DNA from: Bugula neritina
Taxonomy: Eukaryota; Bryozoa; Gymnolaemata; Cheilostomatida; Bugulidae
Length of the DNA stretch: 64,000 nucleotides
Direction: 5' to 3'
NCBI GenBank assembly: GCA_964035545.1
Contig: OZ037767.1
Coordinates: 6,316,207-6,380,206 of the forward strand
The stretch's first letter is position 1. Each line of letters begins with the position of its first letter. Below the pieces are notes generated by a model. It was given only the letters and a program-made list of their open reading frames with translations, searched no databases and was not told where the DNA came from. Made by a program: the position numbers and the translations under genes. Of this stretch, positions 38,111 to 49,981 are shown in pieces.

Positions 38111-40040
38111 TTTATAAAACCATATCTAAAGACTTCACAAGCTTATACAGCTTGCATGGGCTTGTATTACTGCAAGCTTATTAGAAGTGGTTTTATGTAC
38201 GAACTATTATAAGATGAAAGGCCGCTGCCAATTACAGTCAAGAATTTTAAAAATCAAACACTCAAAAATAAACATCACATGTGCATAATTTTTTTTAATT
38301 ATGCAGCACACAAATGACAAATAATGCTATAAGTAAATCACGCAAATAATATAAAACATCGTAAAGGTAGAATAGTTTATAGAGAAAGCACAAAATGTAT
38401 ATACCTTAAACAGATGTTGCTGAATTAATAATTAAAAATAGACACTGAAATCCTATCATGGCTAAGTTAAATATGGGTGGGGTGTCAAACATGCTACTTA
38501 TCAGCTAAAATACATATGTATAATATAGAAAGAAATCTATTTAGAATTTAAGCAAAATATTTAGTTGTAGAATAGACAGTATTTTGAGCAAATAAAATAT
38601 TTTAGCGATTTAAATTTTTCGTTAGTTAACCCTGATGGACACTAATCAACCTTTCAAATAAGCTACAAAAGCCTTTCTACTGGTCACTCAATAGCAATCT
38701 TTTGGTCAACTCTCACCTGATATATAGTACTATAGTTTGGAGTTCTTCCATTTTACGGTACATTTATGCGGTAGAATTCATTTACTAAGAGCTTTACATA
38801 TAATTGCCTAAAAGTTTTAAAAATAACGCCTTGATCACGCACACACACCACACACCTGCACACAATGCACACATTGCACACAATGCACTCAATGCACTAT
38901 TATGTAATCGTTGTATATTTTGTTCTATTCTCCATTTTTGTATTTTAGCTTTAGCTAAGTTTTATTTACAAATAAAATTCAGATTAAGAAAGACCTCATC
39001 AAATATTTAAAACAACCAATCAATAAAATGTTGCAAACTAAACTTGTTTATTTTTAGAGGTTGAAAAAACTCGACAATTAAAGATAGCATATTACTGTGT
39101 TATATATTATGTAGGTCCTACTCATCAGCTAGTCAATTTCTATTAGTGGGCATCTTAATGGCATTTTCCACATTCTAGGCTGGCTATGACTTAATAGCTT
39201 AATATAACTTAGTAACCTAATATTCTCATGACGAAGGCCACATCGTAAACTTTATTTTAAGCTGGGAGGAGGGGCATATCATCAGTGTTATTCAAATTAC
39301 TTTATTTCAAAAAGTTATGAATCAATACACAATCAAGTCCCAATAGTTACTGCAGGCTACATGTTTTGCAGCATGTGTAAAAATAATACAATTAGAAGGT
39401 AGTTTTTAACTCAAATTCATGTATCCGTGCGCATGAAAAGTAATTTTAGCATCATGCCTTTGAGAGCCACATAAATATAAGCCGTGGGCCACATCCGGCC
39501 TTGGGGCGCCTGTTGGACAGCCCTGATCTAAGTTAATACACAGTAGAACATAACTGTATAATTATGTACAAAAAATATCCCGCAGCAATTGTAGATGCCA
39601 TATATAAAGATTGGAACATAATAATTTTGCTTTACAGTTTCTTGGCCCATCTTTTCCAGTATACTGCCAGATTCTAACCAGCACAGATCTACCACGCAAT
39701 GATCTGGAAGATTTTACTGGACCAAAATATTTTTAAAGTAGAGTTACAGAAAAATTGAAGTTGGTACTTTTTTTGTAGTACACGATATTTATTTAATTAC
39801 TGTAAATCTACGGTTATTTTTAGAAGCAAATAAACTCAAATATTTACCCATAAACACGATAAATAATTATATGTCTAAAAAATTGCTGCTCTACTGATGA
39901 AGGTAAAAGGCAAAAGCTTTGCTTCAAAGCTGTTAACAAGTCAAACTAAGGAAGAAAAGAATAATTAATTAAAATGAACTGCTCTGGAATAAAGCTACAC
40001 ACACACACGAAATGTATTAGAAAGTAAAACTGTAGGCTGA

Positions 40041-42118
40041 TCAAATCCCATGAACTTCAACTTCATGAATATTCAAGTAAGTTGTAGCATTGAACAGAAT
40101 CTGAACAAAACGACCACTGATTGGTTGTTTACAAGTAGCCAGGGTGTAGTAGTTGTTAAGAGCTCCATCATGGTAGTAACACAAGACTTCAGGGTTTGTT
40201 CCAGTAAATTCTATCTCTTCTTCTGCCATGGCAATTGTAATCTCAGCGTTTAATGCTCTTTCCCTTGTATGTCCATGATTTGCTAATCAAATTAAAAATT
40301 ATATAAAATCTAAGAACTTGTGTTCACAACTGCCTTTAATGCTTATTTTTATGCCAAGAGTAAAAGTTAGAATAGAATTTTGCAGTGCATTTGTCAATAA
40401 AAATTGAAACATAATATACATGTATAGTTGTTATCAGGTACTGTACATCAAAAAATACCGGCATCCTCTAAAAGAGCAACACAATCGTTGTGATGAAATG
40501 GTTAGCAAGTGCCTGCTTGCTAGCCAGAGGTTTTGGGTTTGATACATAGTGGAAACAAATGTTTTAGCAGTTTTGTTAGCATGTTGACACCCTTGAAAAG
40601 GCTTATTAGTAGATGTAATATTTTGTTTTTTGAATAAATTGAGGAGTTATTAAATCATTTTCCTCAACAATTTTAAACACTTTTCGAACATACTCAGTTC
40701 TTATTAATATTAATCAAGGGAGCAAAATATTAGAGATAGGTATGCTATAAAATGTCATAAAAATCTTGTTAATATCAATTGAACAATGCAAGTATTATAA
40801 TCTCACTACACCAATAAGATATATAAATAAAGTATAAACTATTAATATTAAATGAATAGATAATTTTACTGTGCAGTTTCGATATCTGTCTTTGAAATAA
40901 TAATTGTGTCGATTATTTTTGTTACACGCAAAATTTCAATTAAGCAAAGCTATTTAATCTTATTAAAGAAATAGGTAAGCTTTTTTTAACTTTAACCAGC
41001 TTCTAAAGGTTCTAAAGAGCAAAGAGCAGCTAGTGTCTAGGGGTCTAAAGTGTTTGCTTAGTAAACACAAAGGCATGGGTTAGAACCTTGGCAAAGGCCA
41101 TTGATGATATTAGAAAGAGCATCTAGTCATAATTGCCTCTGTGCCCCATCTGAATAAACTCTTAGCCGGCTTTAAAAGCAGCCCTTTCCATCAGGGTCTT
41201 CTCATAGGGATGGCAACTATAAACTCTGTGAATTTTTTCTAAGTTATTTCTCACTTGTCTTGCATGGATATAATTGTAGTCCTGCACTGGTAGCCTCCCA
41301 TTTTGAGTTAATTCAAGTTTAAGTTTTATATATGCCATAAATACTGGTCAAAAAATTGAAGTTAAACACATTTTTAGTTTTTATGTGAATAAGCTCTTTC
41401 AAATTTATTTAGTGATCAGTTTGAAAAAATATGCAACTCACTGTCTCCTCTGTTAAGGATGTTGACAGCCCAGACACAATAGACATCAACCAGATCCACC
41501 CTCCACCAGGGTCTGTGTTCAAACACACTATGAGCCATTGAAATTCTATCTGTCAAGACATCGTAAATACCATCAACTGCTTTAGAGGCTTCAAAAGAAT
41601 GTTTAGAACTCGCAGCAATATAGTTGCTTGAGAGTTTTGCCGGTTTTCCTGCAAAAAATATTACAAAGTTTTGGATACTTTTGACTTAAAATATTCACAA
41701 TGAAAAAGTTATCTTTAAATAATGTTCGGCAATGTTAAAATTTACTTTAAATTCTAAAGAAAATATTTTCTTTTTATGGTAATACTAATACCCTGTGCTA
41801 GCAGCTTATTTGGCTGTACATTCGCTCTTTGGGAAATCTGAATGGAGTAGTTTGACTGTGGCCCTCTCCACTCAGTAAACAAATGAGGATTCACACATTT
41901 CTTCAGGAAACATCTTTTATTTTCAACATCATAAACCATTCTCAGGCATTTCTTGTTTTGTGTACATTTCAGCAAACAGATTTCGGCAACTTGACTGAAT
42001 ATTGATTCACCAGTCATATGATCTGTGACTGACATGTTCCCTGGTACACTGTATTTTCTGAATCTGTCAATGCTAATGTCACATTGGCTTGCGACGGACA
42101 CCACAAAGTGGAGTAAAG
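40041..42118 (-). CDS. PAN/apple plus F-type lectin secreted protein, copy A (open)
   Basis: Exons 41792-42118, 41442-41648 and 40041-40282 give about 258 residues in one frame. The first exon codes the end of a signal peptide (LLHFVVSVASQC) and a PAN/apple-like domain with paired Cys (CLLKCTQNKKCLRMVYDVE, CFLKKC). The exon begins in phase 1, so a small 5' exon carrying the start Met is missing; I could not identify it. Exons 2-3 code an F-type (fucolectin, tachylectin-4 related) domain: SFEASKAVDGIYD, HRPWWRVDLVDVY, VWAVNILNRGD, RERALNAEITIA, and C-terminal GRFVQILF...IHEVEVHGI. In fucolectins the NRGDCC..ER loop contacts fucose; here the Cys pair is absent (NRGDTNHGHTRER), so sugar binding may differ. 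Likely a secreted recognition lectin. Copy B at 46653-47887 is its inverted paralogue. Confidence 0.82.
40485..40570 (+). mobile_element. tRNA-like SINE head in lectin intron
   Basis: ATGAAATGGTTAGCAAGTGC, TGCTTGCTAGCCAGAGG, then TTTGGGTTTGATACATAG resemble the A-box, anticodon-stem and B-box regions of a tRNA-derived SINE. It lies in the second intron of lectin copy A, the intron that is about 870 bp longer than in copy B. Confidence 0.55.
41030..41220 (+). mobile_element. tRNA-derived SINE in lectin intron
   Basis: Head: TCTAGGGGTCTAAAGTGTTTG, TAAACACAAAGGCATG, GGTTAGAACCT (B box). Tail: CATCTGAATAAACTCTTAGC, TTTAAAAGCAGCCCTTTCC, TTCTCATAGGGATGGCAACT. The tail recurs in inverse orientation at 8290-8392. 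Present in intron 2 of lectin copy A and absent from copy B, so it inserted after the duplication or was lost from B. Confidence 0.7.
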
Positions 42119-44173
42119 CTAAAAAGAAATAAATAGCACCCAAGTGTATAATGATAGAAAAAATTTTTTCCTATCTCCACTTTTCGGAAAATGACACAAA
42201 AATAGACAGCATATTGTAATGGCACCTATTTAGCACTCAGTCTAGAGTTCTAGCTATTCTTCTAAACTGTAAAATATTGGAAATATTATTCTGGAACAAG
42301 AAAAAGTATAATACAGTGCACTAAACCATGCAGTCAATAGGTCATTTAAATGTAGAGATATAATTAAACACCTTATAAATTGCATATTTTGTTTCAAGTC
42401 CAAGTGACACAAGCAGGTTTAATGTCAATTCTATATACTGGTACTATAGTAAAATCTTCAACTAAACTTCAGGTAATCAGAAATTATTCTTTTATTATCT
42501 AGCAATAAAAAAGTAAATAGTCAAACTAAACTGCAGAATCTAACAAGTCTTTTTTACTAGTGTGCTATTTCTATTTCTCTTTGATAGGCTTATCTTTGTA
42601 TTATATGCCACTATAATTTACATAAAACTTGCCATCCAAATTTGCATATGTAAATTAAACAGTATAGCCTAAAATATAAAGCAATTACTTGAAAGCATTT
42701 AGACTTTACAGCAAAAGGGCAAAAAAAAGTTTGAAGCCATTTTTTCGTATTCTCACTAGTTTAAACTTTATACTACTCCTATACGAACAAGACACAAAGT
42801 GACTGCAATAGAGTTATAAGACAAACCGTGTAAGTATAAAATATGCATTTTACAATCTAGACAGCCTGTTTCTCTCTTTGACTCGGTTGCTGAAGGACTG
42901 GAAACAAACAGAGCACTGACATAAAGTTGCTTCTAAAATCAATAAGAATCATGCAACCCTAATTAGTTTTCAAGACGTAAGGTACAATTTGCTAAGAAAC
43001 TTTTTTCAAGTTTTACATATAACTGTAGCGTACATTCAACAAAAGCCAGTCTAATATAATATAACGTTTTAGCTTGATTACAGATTTCAATCTGTAAAAA
43101 GCTATTTAAATATTACGTTCAAATAATGAAATTAGTAAATATTATGAATTAGATTAAAACAAATATACGTTTGTATAGGCAGATAATTTTGACAGGTATA
43201 TGGTTACTATGATTTTAGGTAAAAATGGCACAGGTAATAATGGCACCAGTAACAAGGGCACATGTAAACCCCTGCCCTAATAAACCATAAATTTGAAACA
43301 TAAGCTTTTTGACTATATTATATTAGCATACTGTCATTAGCATGGTCAGCATGTTTGAGAATTTGAACTTTGAAATTTGTTGTTTTTTTCGTACATGTTT
43401 GCTCAGCTTTGTAGAGTTTGTCTCAATGATGTGCCTGAAACTAAGTGCTATACTATTGTAATAAGTAGTTTGTCTTCAACTTTATCTCTGTATGCAGCTT
43501 TGCTAGGTAATTGGCTTTGATCGACACACTTATTTAATGGACGTCATCTTTTTATTTCTGCAATTACCCAGTTAATGATTTTATCCCACTTGAACGCTTC
43601 ACAGTTGGACGCTATTTTTTATTTTGGTACCTAAATAACTGCTGTATTGATTGCTCAATAGCTAACATGTTTATAGCTAATATAAATTACTTGGATTATG
43701 AGTCCATTTTTTTATGGATTTCTGTAGGACAAAAATACAGTAGTAAATTAATAATAGACATTATATTTAATGAATATACTTGTGCCTCTGTGAGTGTGAA
43801 TGAGTGGTAAAATTTGTTTGTTCAATAGGTTTTTAGAAATAGCATAATAATAATAAACACAAAACTAGTGTTTAGTTACATAAGATATGTTATAACAGCT
43901 CAATATTTCTTTGATTTGCTTTCATTCCCATTTTTAGATTAAAAATATTGATTAATTTTCTTCTTTTGACGTTATATTCAAAAGTCTAGTTGGTCATATA
44001 ATTCAACAACATTTTAGATGGGTATGTGCAAAATCAAATCAATAAGTTTTCTTGATAGCTAAAATAGTTGCTCACTCTCAGACATGCAGCTTGTTGTTAA
44101 ACAGATATTAATATTTTTATACATGAAAGATTAAAATCGGTTACTTACACTTCAAGAGCTAACTTTTATCTCA

Positions 44174-44353
44174 GAGTACTGAAAGAATTACTTGAAAGAA
44201 GAATTATTAAAGTTAAAGCATGCATTGTAGTAGAGTTTTACCTAAACAGGGTGCGGGGGTCTGGTACCCAGCCACCCTCTTTACATTCAAATGTCTTGAC
44301 TGTGGTATTGTCACCGTATTTAAACCCTGGCATACACTCATATGTGGCTACTG
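44174..44353 (-). pseudogene. Displaced, decayed sushi (CCP) exon copy
   Basis: About 178 bp nearly identical, in the same orientation, to 51872-52050, which is sushi exon 3 of the C-type lectin/sushi receptor plus its downstream intron. It retains TYECMPGFKYGDNTTVKTFE but has one extra C in the run after GGTACCAGAC, shifting the frame and removing the last Cys. The upstream half of the exon is missing and is replaced by the CA tract at 44354. Nonfunctional exon fragment. Confidence 0.9.
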
Positions 44354-44607
<254 letters not shown>

Positions 44608-45649
44608 TTGTTGTATAATAAATACAAGTGATTCCACTCAATTGAATACACACAAATTAAGTGCAACCGCAGAATTAAAAATTATGTCCAATTTAAATAT
44701 AAATGTGTAGATCAAAACCAATTATACCCAGCCAAGCTGCAGTTCATTCCGATAACAAAGTAGAAATATGCATACAGAAACCAGGTTGAAGACGAGATAT
44801 TATATAGTAGCAATAAAGTCAGTTTTAAAGACATCTTTAAGACAAACTCTATAACAAAGCTGATCAAACATGGATAGAAAAGAACCAATTATACAGCATG
44901 AAATGAAAATTCTCAGACATGCCCAGCCATGCACTAATTAATCATCAACACACTGCCATCCCTACAGATAGAAAAAATTCGTTATCATACATCTAAACTC
45001 ACATATGCACTCATGGCTCAAAAGCATATATATATGAATTATTCTATTTAAATGCGGTCATGCAGGCAAAAAGGTTCATTTTAAAAAGCAGTACTTAACC
45101 CATATTTGAGGGTCTTTTGACAGTATATTAATATAATCCATTAGCTTATGTTTCAAATTTATGGTTTAATATTGTAATGGCGTGGAGCATGTATGCTTCT
45201 CCCTTGTCCAATAGGCATATAAACATTTGCAGGCAAAGCATAATTGTATTATATAGTCGCAGAAGTATTATAACATTCCTTTAGTCACATTGTAAAACAC
45301 CGCACTCTCTGCTGTAGTGGCACAATGATACTGCGTCACTACCGAACCGGTATCCACCGCTGGAACACACCAGCCAATAATAGCCTTCCCTTATAAGGAG
45401 AAAATCTGAGCGCCCACACTCATTCCATGCTTAGATGTCTTACAAAGCTAACTATTGTGCAACTCTCTAGATTGCATGTTTTCTTATGTTGATATTATTT
45501 TCTATAATTAGTGCTGTAAAAATATCTTAGATTACTCGGTACTCTCTCATAACCAAGTAGGAGGAAATGTTTTAACAGTGCAAATACGCAACATAACCCA
45601 CATTAGTCGTAGTACACAAACTACAACAATATGGCAGCTTTGTGACAAC

Positions 45650-48075
45650 TTTACTAATGTGTAGTCAAACTTAAGCATTATATACAATTTCCGACTGATT
45701 TTTGTTGAATGTACACTGCGGTCATGTGTAAAACATGAACAAGCTAGTTTAACAAATAGCACTTTATATCTTGAAAACTAATTAACTTTGAATGATTCTT
45801 ATTGATTTTAGAAACAACTTGTAATATCAGTGTGTTTTATGTTTGTTTCCAGTCATTTTTAATCAGCAACCAAAGCTAAAGAGATGAGCTGAATGTCTGG
45901 ACTATAAAATGCATATTTTATACCTTAAAGGTTGGTCTTATAACTCTTTTGTAGTCAAGTGTGTTATATGTATATATGATTAGCATGTAATTTAAACTGG
46001 TAAATTAAATACTAGGATTATTTGTTTTAAATTTGTTTTTGCATCTTTGCTCTAAAAGATGTTAAACTTTAAAGCTTTTAATATTCTAGGCATTTATGTT
46101 TTTATAGTTACAAATTTGAATGGCAAAAAATTATTTTACGTGATTTAGTGTCATATCTGGAAAATATCTCTTTGGCAGACTCATACAAAATAAATCTGTC
46201 AAAGAGATTAGTAGAAATAGCACACTAGCAAATAAAAACTGTTTAGACTCTGCAGTTTAGTTCGACTATTTATTTGGTTCATTTGCTGACCAGAATCGTA
46301 GTTTAGTTTTTAATAGTATGAAAAGGACTTTAAATCTTTTTTGTGTCACTTGATCTTGAAACAATTTGTTAGAATTAATTATGCAATTCGGGTATTTAAT
46401 TATATCTTTACATTTAAATGACCTATTAACATGTTTTAGTGCGCTATATTATATTTTTTCTTAGTTTGAAGTAATTGTTTTAATATTTTACAGTTTAAAA
46501 GAGTATAGCTAGAATGACCTTAGACTGAATGCTAAATGAATTCCATTACAATTATATGCTGTCTATTTTTGTTCTCTCCAGAAAAGTGTATATAGGAAAA
46601 AAGCTGTTCTATTATTATGTATACTTGGATCATGCTATTTATTTATTTTCAGCTTTTTTCCACCTTGTGGTGTTTGTCACAAGCCAATGTAACGTTAGCA
46701 TTGACAGATTCAGAAAATACAGTGTACCAGGGAACATGTCAGTCACAGATCATATGACTGGTGAATCAATATTCAGTCAAGTTGCCGAAATCTGTTTGCT
46801 GAAATGTACACAAGACAAGAAATGTCTGGGAATGGTTTATGATGTTGAAAATAAAAGATGTTTCCTGAAGAAATGTGTGAATCCTCATTTGTTTACTGAG
46901 TGGAGAGGGCCAGAGTCAAACTACTCCATTCAGATTTCCCAGAGAGCGAATGTACAGCCAAAAAAGCTGCTAGCACAGGGTATTAGGATTACCATAAAAA
47001 GAAAATATTTTCTTTAGAATTTAAAGTAAATTCCAGCTTTGTAAAACATTACTTATTAATTTTTTTTCAACTGTGAACTTTTATAAGTCAAAATGACTTG
47101 ATAATTTGTACTTTATATTTAAAAGCTTCAATTATATTTTTTGCAGGTAAACCAGCTAAACTCTCAAGCACCGGCATTGATGTAAGTTCCAAATACTCTT
47201 TTGAAGCTTCTAAAGCAGTTGATGGTATTTACGATATTTTGAGAGATGTAGTTTCAATGGCCCACAGTCTCATGGAACACAGACCCTATGGTGGAGGGTG
47301 GATCTGGTTGATGTCTATTGTGTCTGGGCTGTCAACATCCTTAACAGAGGAGACAGTGAGTTGCATATCTTAATAAACTGATCATTAAAGAAGTTTGGAA
47401 AAGCTTATTTATAAGTCAAAAAATGGTTAAACTTAAATCTTTTGAGAAGTATTTATGCCATGTATAAACCTTAAATTAACTTTGAACCATGCAGGGCTAC
47501 AACTTTTCCCGTAAGACTAGTGGGAAAAAACTTAGAACCTGATTCAATTCAAATACCTAACTAATTTTAATTTTTGCTTTTTTGAATAAAAATAAGCAAA
47601 ACAGTTGTTGACGCAAGGTTTTTTAGGTTTATTAATTTTAATTAGCCTATAATAAACATACTTGGGAAAGAGCATTAAACGCTGAGATCACAGTTGCCAT
47701 GGCAGAAGAAGAGATAGAGTTTACTGGAACAAACCCTGAAATTCTGTGTTACTACCATGATGGAGCTCTTAACAGTTACTACACCCTGGCTACTTGTGAT
47801 CAACCAATCAGAGGTCGTTTTGTTCAGATTCTGTTCAATGCTACCACTATTTTTAATATTCATGAAATTGAAGTTCATGGGATTTAATGAGCCTGCAGAT
47901 TAGCTTTCTAATACAGCTCCTGTGTGTAGCTTCATTCAAGGTTAATTCATTTTTGTTATTGTTTTCTTTCTTATAGCCTTGACTTGTCAACAGTTTTGAA
48001 GCGTTGCTTCTGTTTTACTTTTGTCAGTACTGCAGGTGTTTTTAGACATATTGTACTATTGTATTATATTATATT
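45650..48075. repeat. Right arm of the large inverted duplication
   Basis: Inverse counterpart of 39860-43090, beginning near GTAGTCAAACTTAAGCATTA and ending near TTTTTAGACATATTG. It carries lectin copy B on the plus strand. The SINE-bearing part of intron 2 seen in the left arm is absent. Confidence 0.9.
46653..47887 (+). pseudogene. PAN/apple plus F-type lectin, copy B, frameshifted
   Basis: Exons equivalent to copy A: 46653-46979 (327 bp, same length), 47147-47355 (209 bp against 207) and 47646-47887 (242 bp, same length). The PAN exon is intact and close to copy A (SVPGNMSVTDHMTGESIFSQ shared). In the middle exon copy A reads CCCTGGTGGAGG and copy B CCCTATGGTGGAGG, a 2-bp insertion near 47287. 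After it the WWRVDL core is lost and splicing to the last exon meets a stop within eleven codons. The last exon is otherwise open. Either a recent pseudogene giving a PAN-only product, or a sequence error; splice sites are conserved. A substitution also replaces the first Arg of RERA by Trp (WERA). Confidence 0.8.
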
Positions 48076-48373
48076 AGTTTATTCCTTCAGCACAATAATT
48101 GTGTTTATTATAAAATCTTTAAGTTCCTGTGCACATTTGTTTTTAAAAAGTTACATGTTTACATAAACTAAATAAATGTCATGTACTAAAAAAGTAGCAG
48201 CAACAATTTTTTCTGCAAGTCTAATTTAAAAAGATTTTAGTCCTGCAAAGTCTTTTAGATCATCCAGTGCTGCTTAGAATCTAGCAGTATATTAGGAAAA
48301 ATAGGGTAAGAAATTGTAAAGCAAAATAATATGTTGTAATCTATAATTGTAGTAGCATACTGTTTATGCATAT

Positions 48374-48390
48374 AGTGTGTGTGTGTGTTT

Positions 48391-48423
<33 letters not shown>
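48374..48423. repeat. (GT)n microsatellite
   Basis: About 50 bp of GT dinucleotides with a TTT and a C interruption, just beyond the outer end of the right inverted-repeat arm. Confidence 0.9.
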
Positions 48424-48426
<3 letters not shown>

Positions 48427-48453
48427 ATAAATGCAACAGTTTATTAATACTCT

Positions 48454-48685
48454 GAGTTGCTTTAATAACCATTTTTAGATTAAAAATATTGATTACTTTT
48501 CTTTTTTAAATAATATTGTAATCTAGCTAGCTAGATTACAAGTTTTTATATCAAGGAAGATTATCGATTTGATATTGCAAAAATTTAAAACTTTGCTAAG
48601 TTATATAACTATCTGAATTTAAATATCATTTAAAAAAGAAAAGTAATCAATATTTCTAATCTAAAAATGGTTATTAAAGCAACTC
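48454..48685. mobile_element. Palindromic MITE-like element with about 65-bp inverted arms
   Basis: Left arm GAGTTGCTTTAATAACC...TTGATTACTTTTC (48454-48517) and right arm its inverse ending GGTTATTAAAGCAACTC (48621-48685), with only a few mismatches. The interior includes a small perfect palindrome, GTAATCTAGCTAGCTAGATTAC. No target duplication is obvious. A sequence like the left arm recurs at 43913-43965 in the inverted-repeat spacer. Confidence 0.75.
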
Positions 48686-49981
48686 AAAGCTAAAATAATT
48701 ACTCCCTGTACTTGAGCAGTTTCTTGTTAAACAGATACTAATTGTATACATAAACACACGAAATATTAAATACAGTTACTTGCACACTTTAAAAGCTAGT
48801 TAAAACTACATCATGTTTATTGATTTTGTTTAAAATTCTTTTTTCAGATTATGTTTAATTTTCTACCAAAAAAGGAAGAAAAACTGAAACTTCAAGCAGA
48901 ATGAATATTTTATATTTGCATGACTGCCTAACCAGTTATACATTATTAAATATATACAAATTTAGATAGACTAAGTACATAAATGTATATTATATGAAGA
49001 ATCTATATTTAAAAGCTAATATTATTGAAAGACTTTTTGATTTTAGAAGATTTATTAGTATAGAAATACATGTTTATTTTAGTATTGTAGGCCTATGTTG
49101 TTTGTAAAAAATGCACATATTTCAATTTATTTGTTTACTGTTATATTATGACATATATTTTTGTGTTGAAATGAGGAAGGTTTTTCTATAAAGTGTCATT
49201 TATAAATTACTCTTCACTGTCATATGCATACAAATATTCATGAAATAGCGATTAACAAGGGAAAACTAAATTTTGTTACTTATTTAGGTTACCAAACAAC
49301 TCTGCTACTAGATATTAGGATGGCAATTGCTTACTTGACTTTCAGTATAAGTTAATACTAAGGTAAGTAGCTTTTGGAAATGTAGAGCAAACATTTCTTT
49401 GATTCCAACTGATGATTCAACTCTTGTATGCTGAATGTTTTCATCTATTATTATTCACTTATGATAAGAAGGTAGGCACAGTAATGGAGTAAATGAAAGC
49501 CTATGTTAGCCGTGTTATGTGTTGGGAAGATAACAAAAAATGTTGCGTTTTCACCCCTGACCTAAACCGAACTATAATAAAATAAATGAAAGAATTTAGG
49601 CTATTGAGACTTCTCTCCTGAATTCTAGAGATAACTCATTCACATACATATTATACAAGTTTCAATATTTGCATTATTTGTGCAAATTTTATTTTTTTGT
49701 TCAAGCTATATTCCATTAGACTTCTACCACATGTCATAATATATATTATATAGTTATAACTATGGCAAGTGTAGTTTTGGCAACATATAAATTATGCATT
49801 CTATGATCAATTTATTAATCTTTTAAATTAAAATGCTATTCTTCAGATGCTTTATAATCACTTTTCTGTTAAAATATATTGTGATTAAACAGATCAAACT
49901 TGAAAAATACAATACCGCCATGAAAATAATAACTGCACAACTTCTGAAACAAGAGTTTGACAAAAAGAATCTTAGCAATGC

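Larger units (their letters stand above)
36545..40040. other. Long intergenic stretch with SINE fragments
   Basis: 3.5 kb between the 5' end of the receptor gene and the lectin locus. The receptor promoter should be just above 36544. Two minus-strand tRNA-like SINE fragments (37165-37250, 38035-38110) are annotated separately. A CA/CAATGCACA microsatellite lies at 38838-38897. From about 39860 the sequence is already part of the large inverted repeat. The frame at 36913-37098 has no splice context and is not called. Confidence 0.6.
39860..43090. repeat. Left arm of a large inverted duplication
   Basis: The reverse complement of this stretch matches 45650-48075 in order: CTTGAAAACTAATTA near 42980 against 45768, the PAN exon (41792-42118 against 46653-46979), the middle FTP exon, the last FTP exon, then the 3' flank down to TTTTAGACATAT near 39870. 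Exons look about 90-95% identical; introns carry indels, the second intron being 1159 bp here and 290 bp in the other arm. Confidence 0.9.
47888..49981. other. Intergenic stretch with microsatellite and palindromic element
   Basis: 47888-48075 belongs to the inverted repeat. 48374-48423 is a GT microsatellite. 48454-48685 is a palindromic element, annotated separately. 48686-49981 is AT-rich with no recognisable gene; the 3' UTR of the minus-strand receptor gene should occupy the right end. Confidence 0.6.

Noticed and set aside
42119-42143. TTG-started frame giving a complete signal peptide for lectin copy A
   Set aside because: No ATG; a good acceptor (TTTCTTTTTAG) is conserved at the same place in copy B, so the residues belong to an exon continuing from an unidentified 5' exon.
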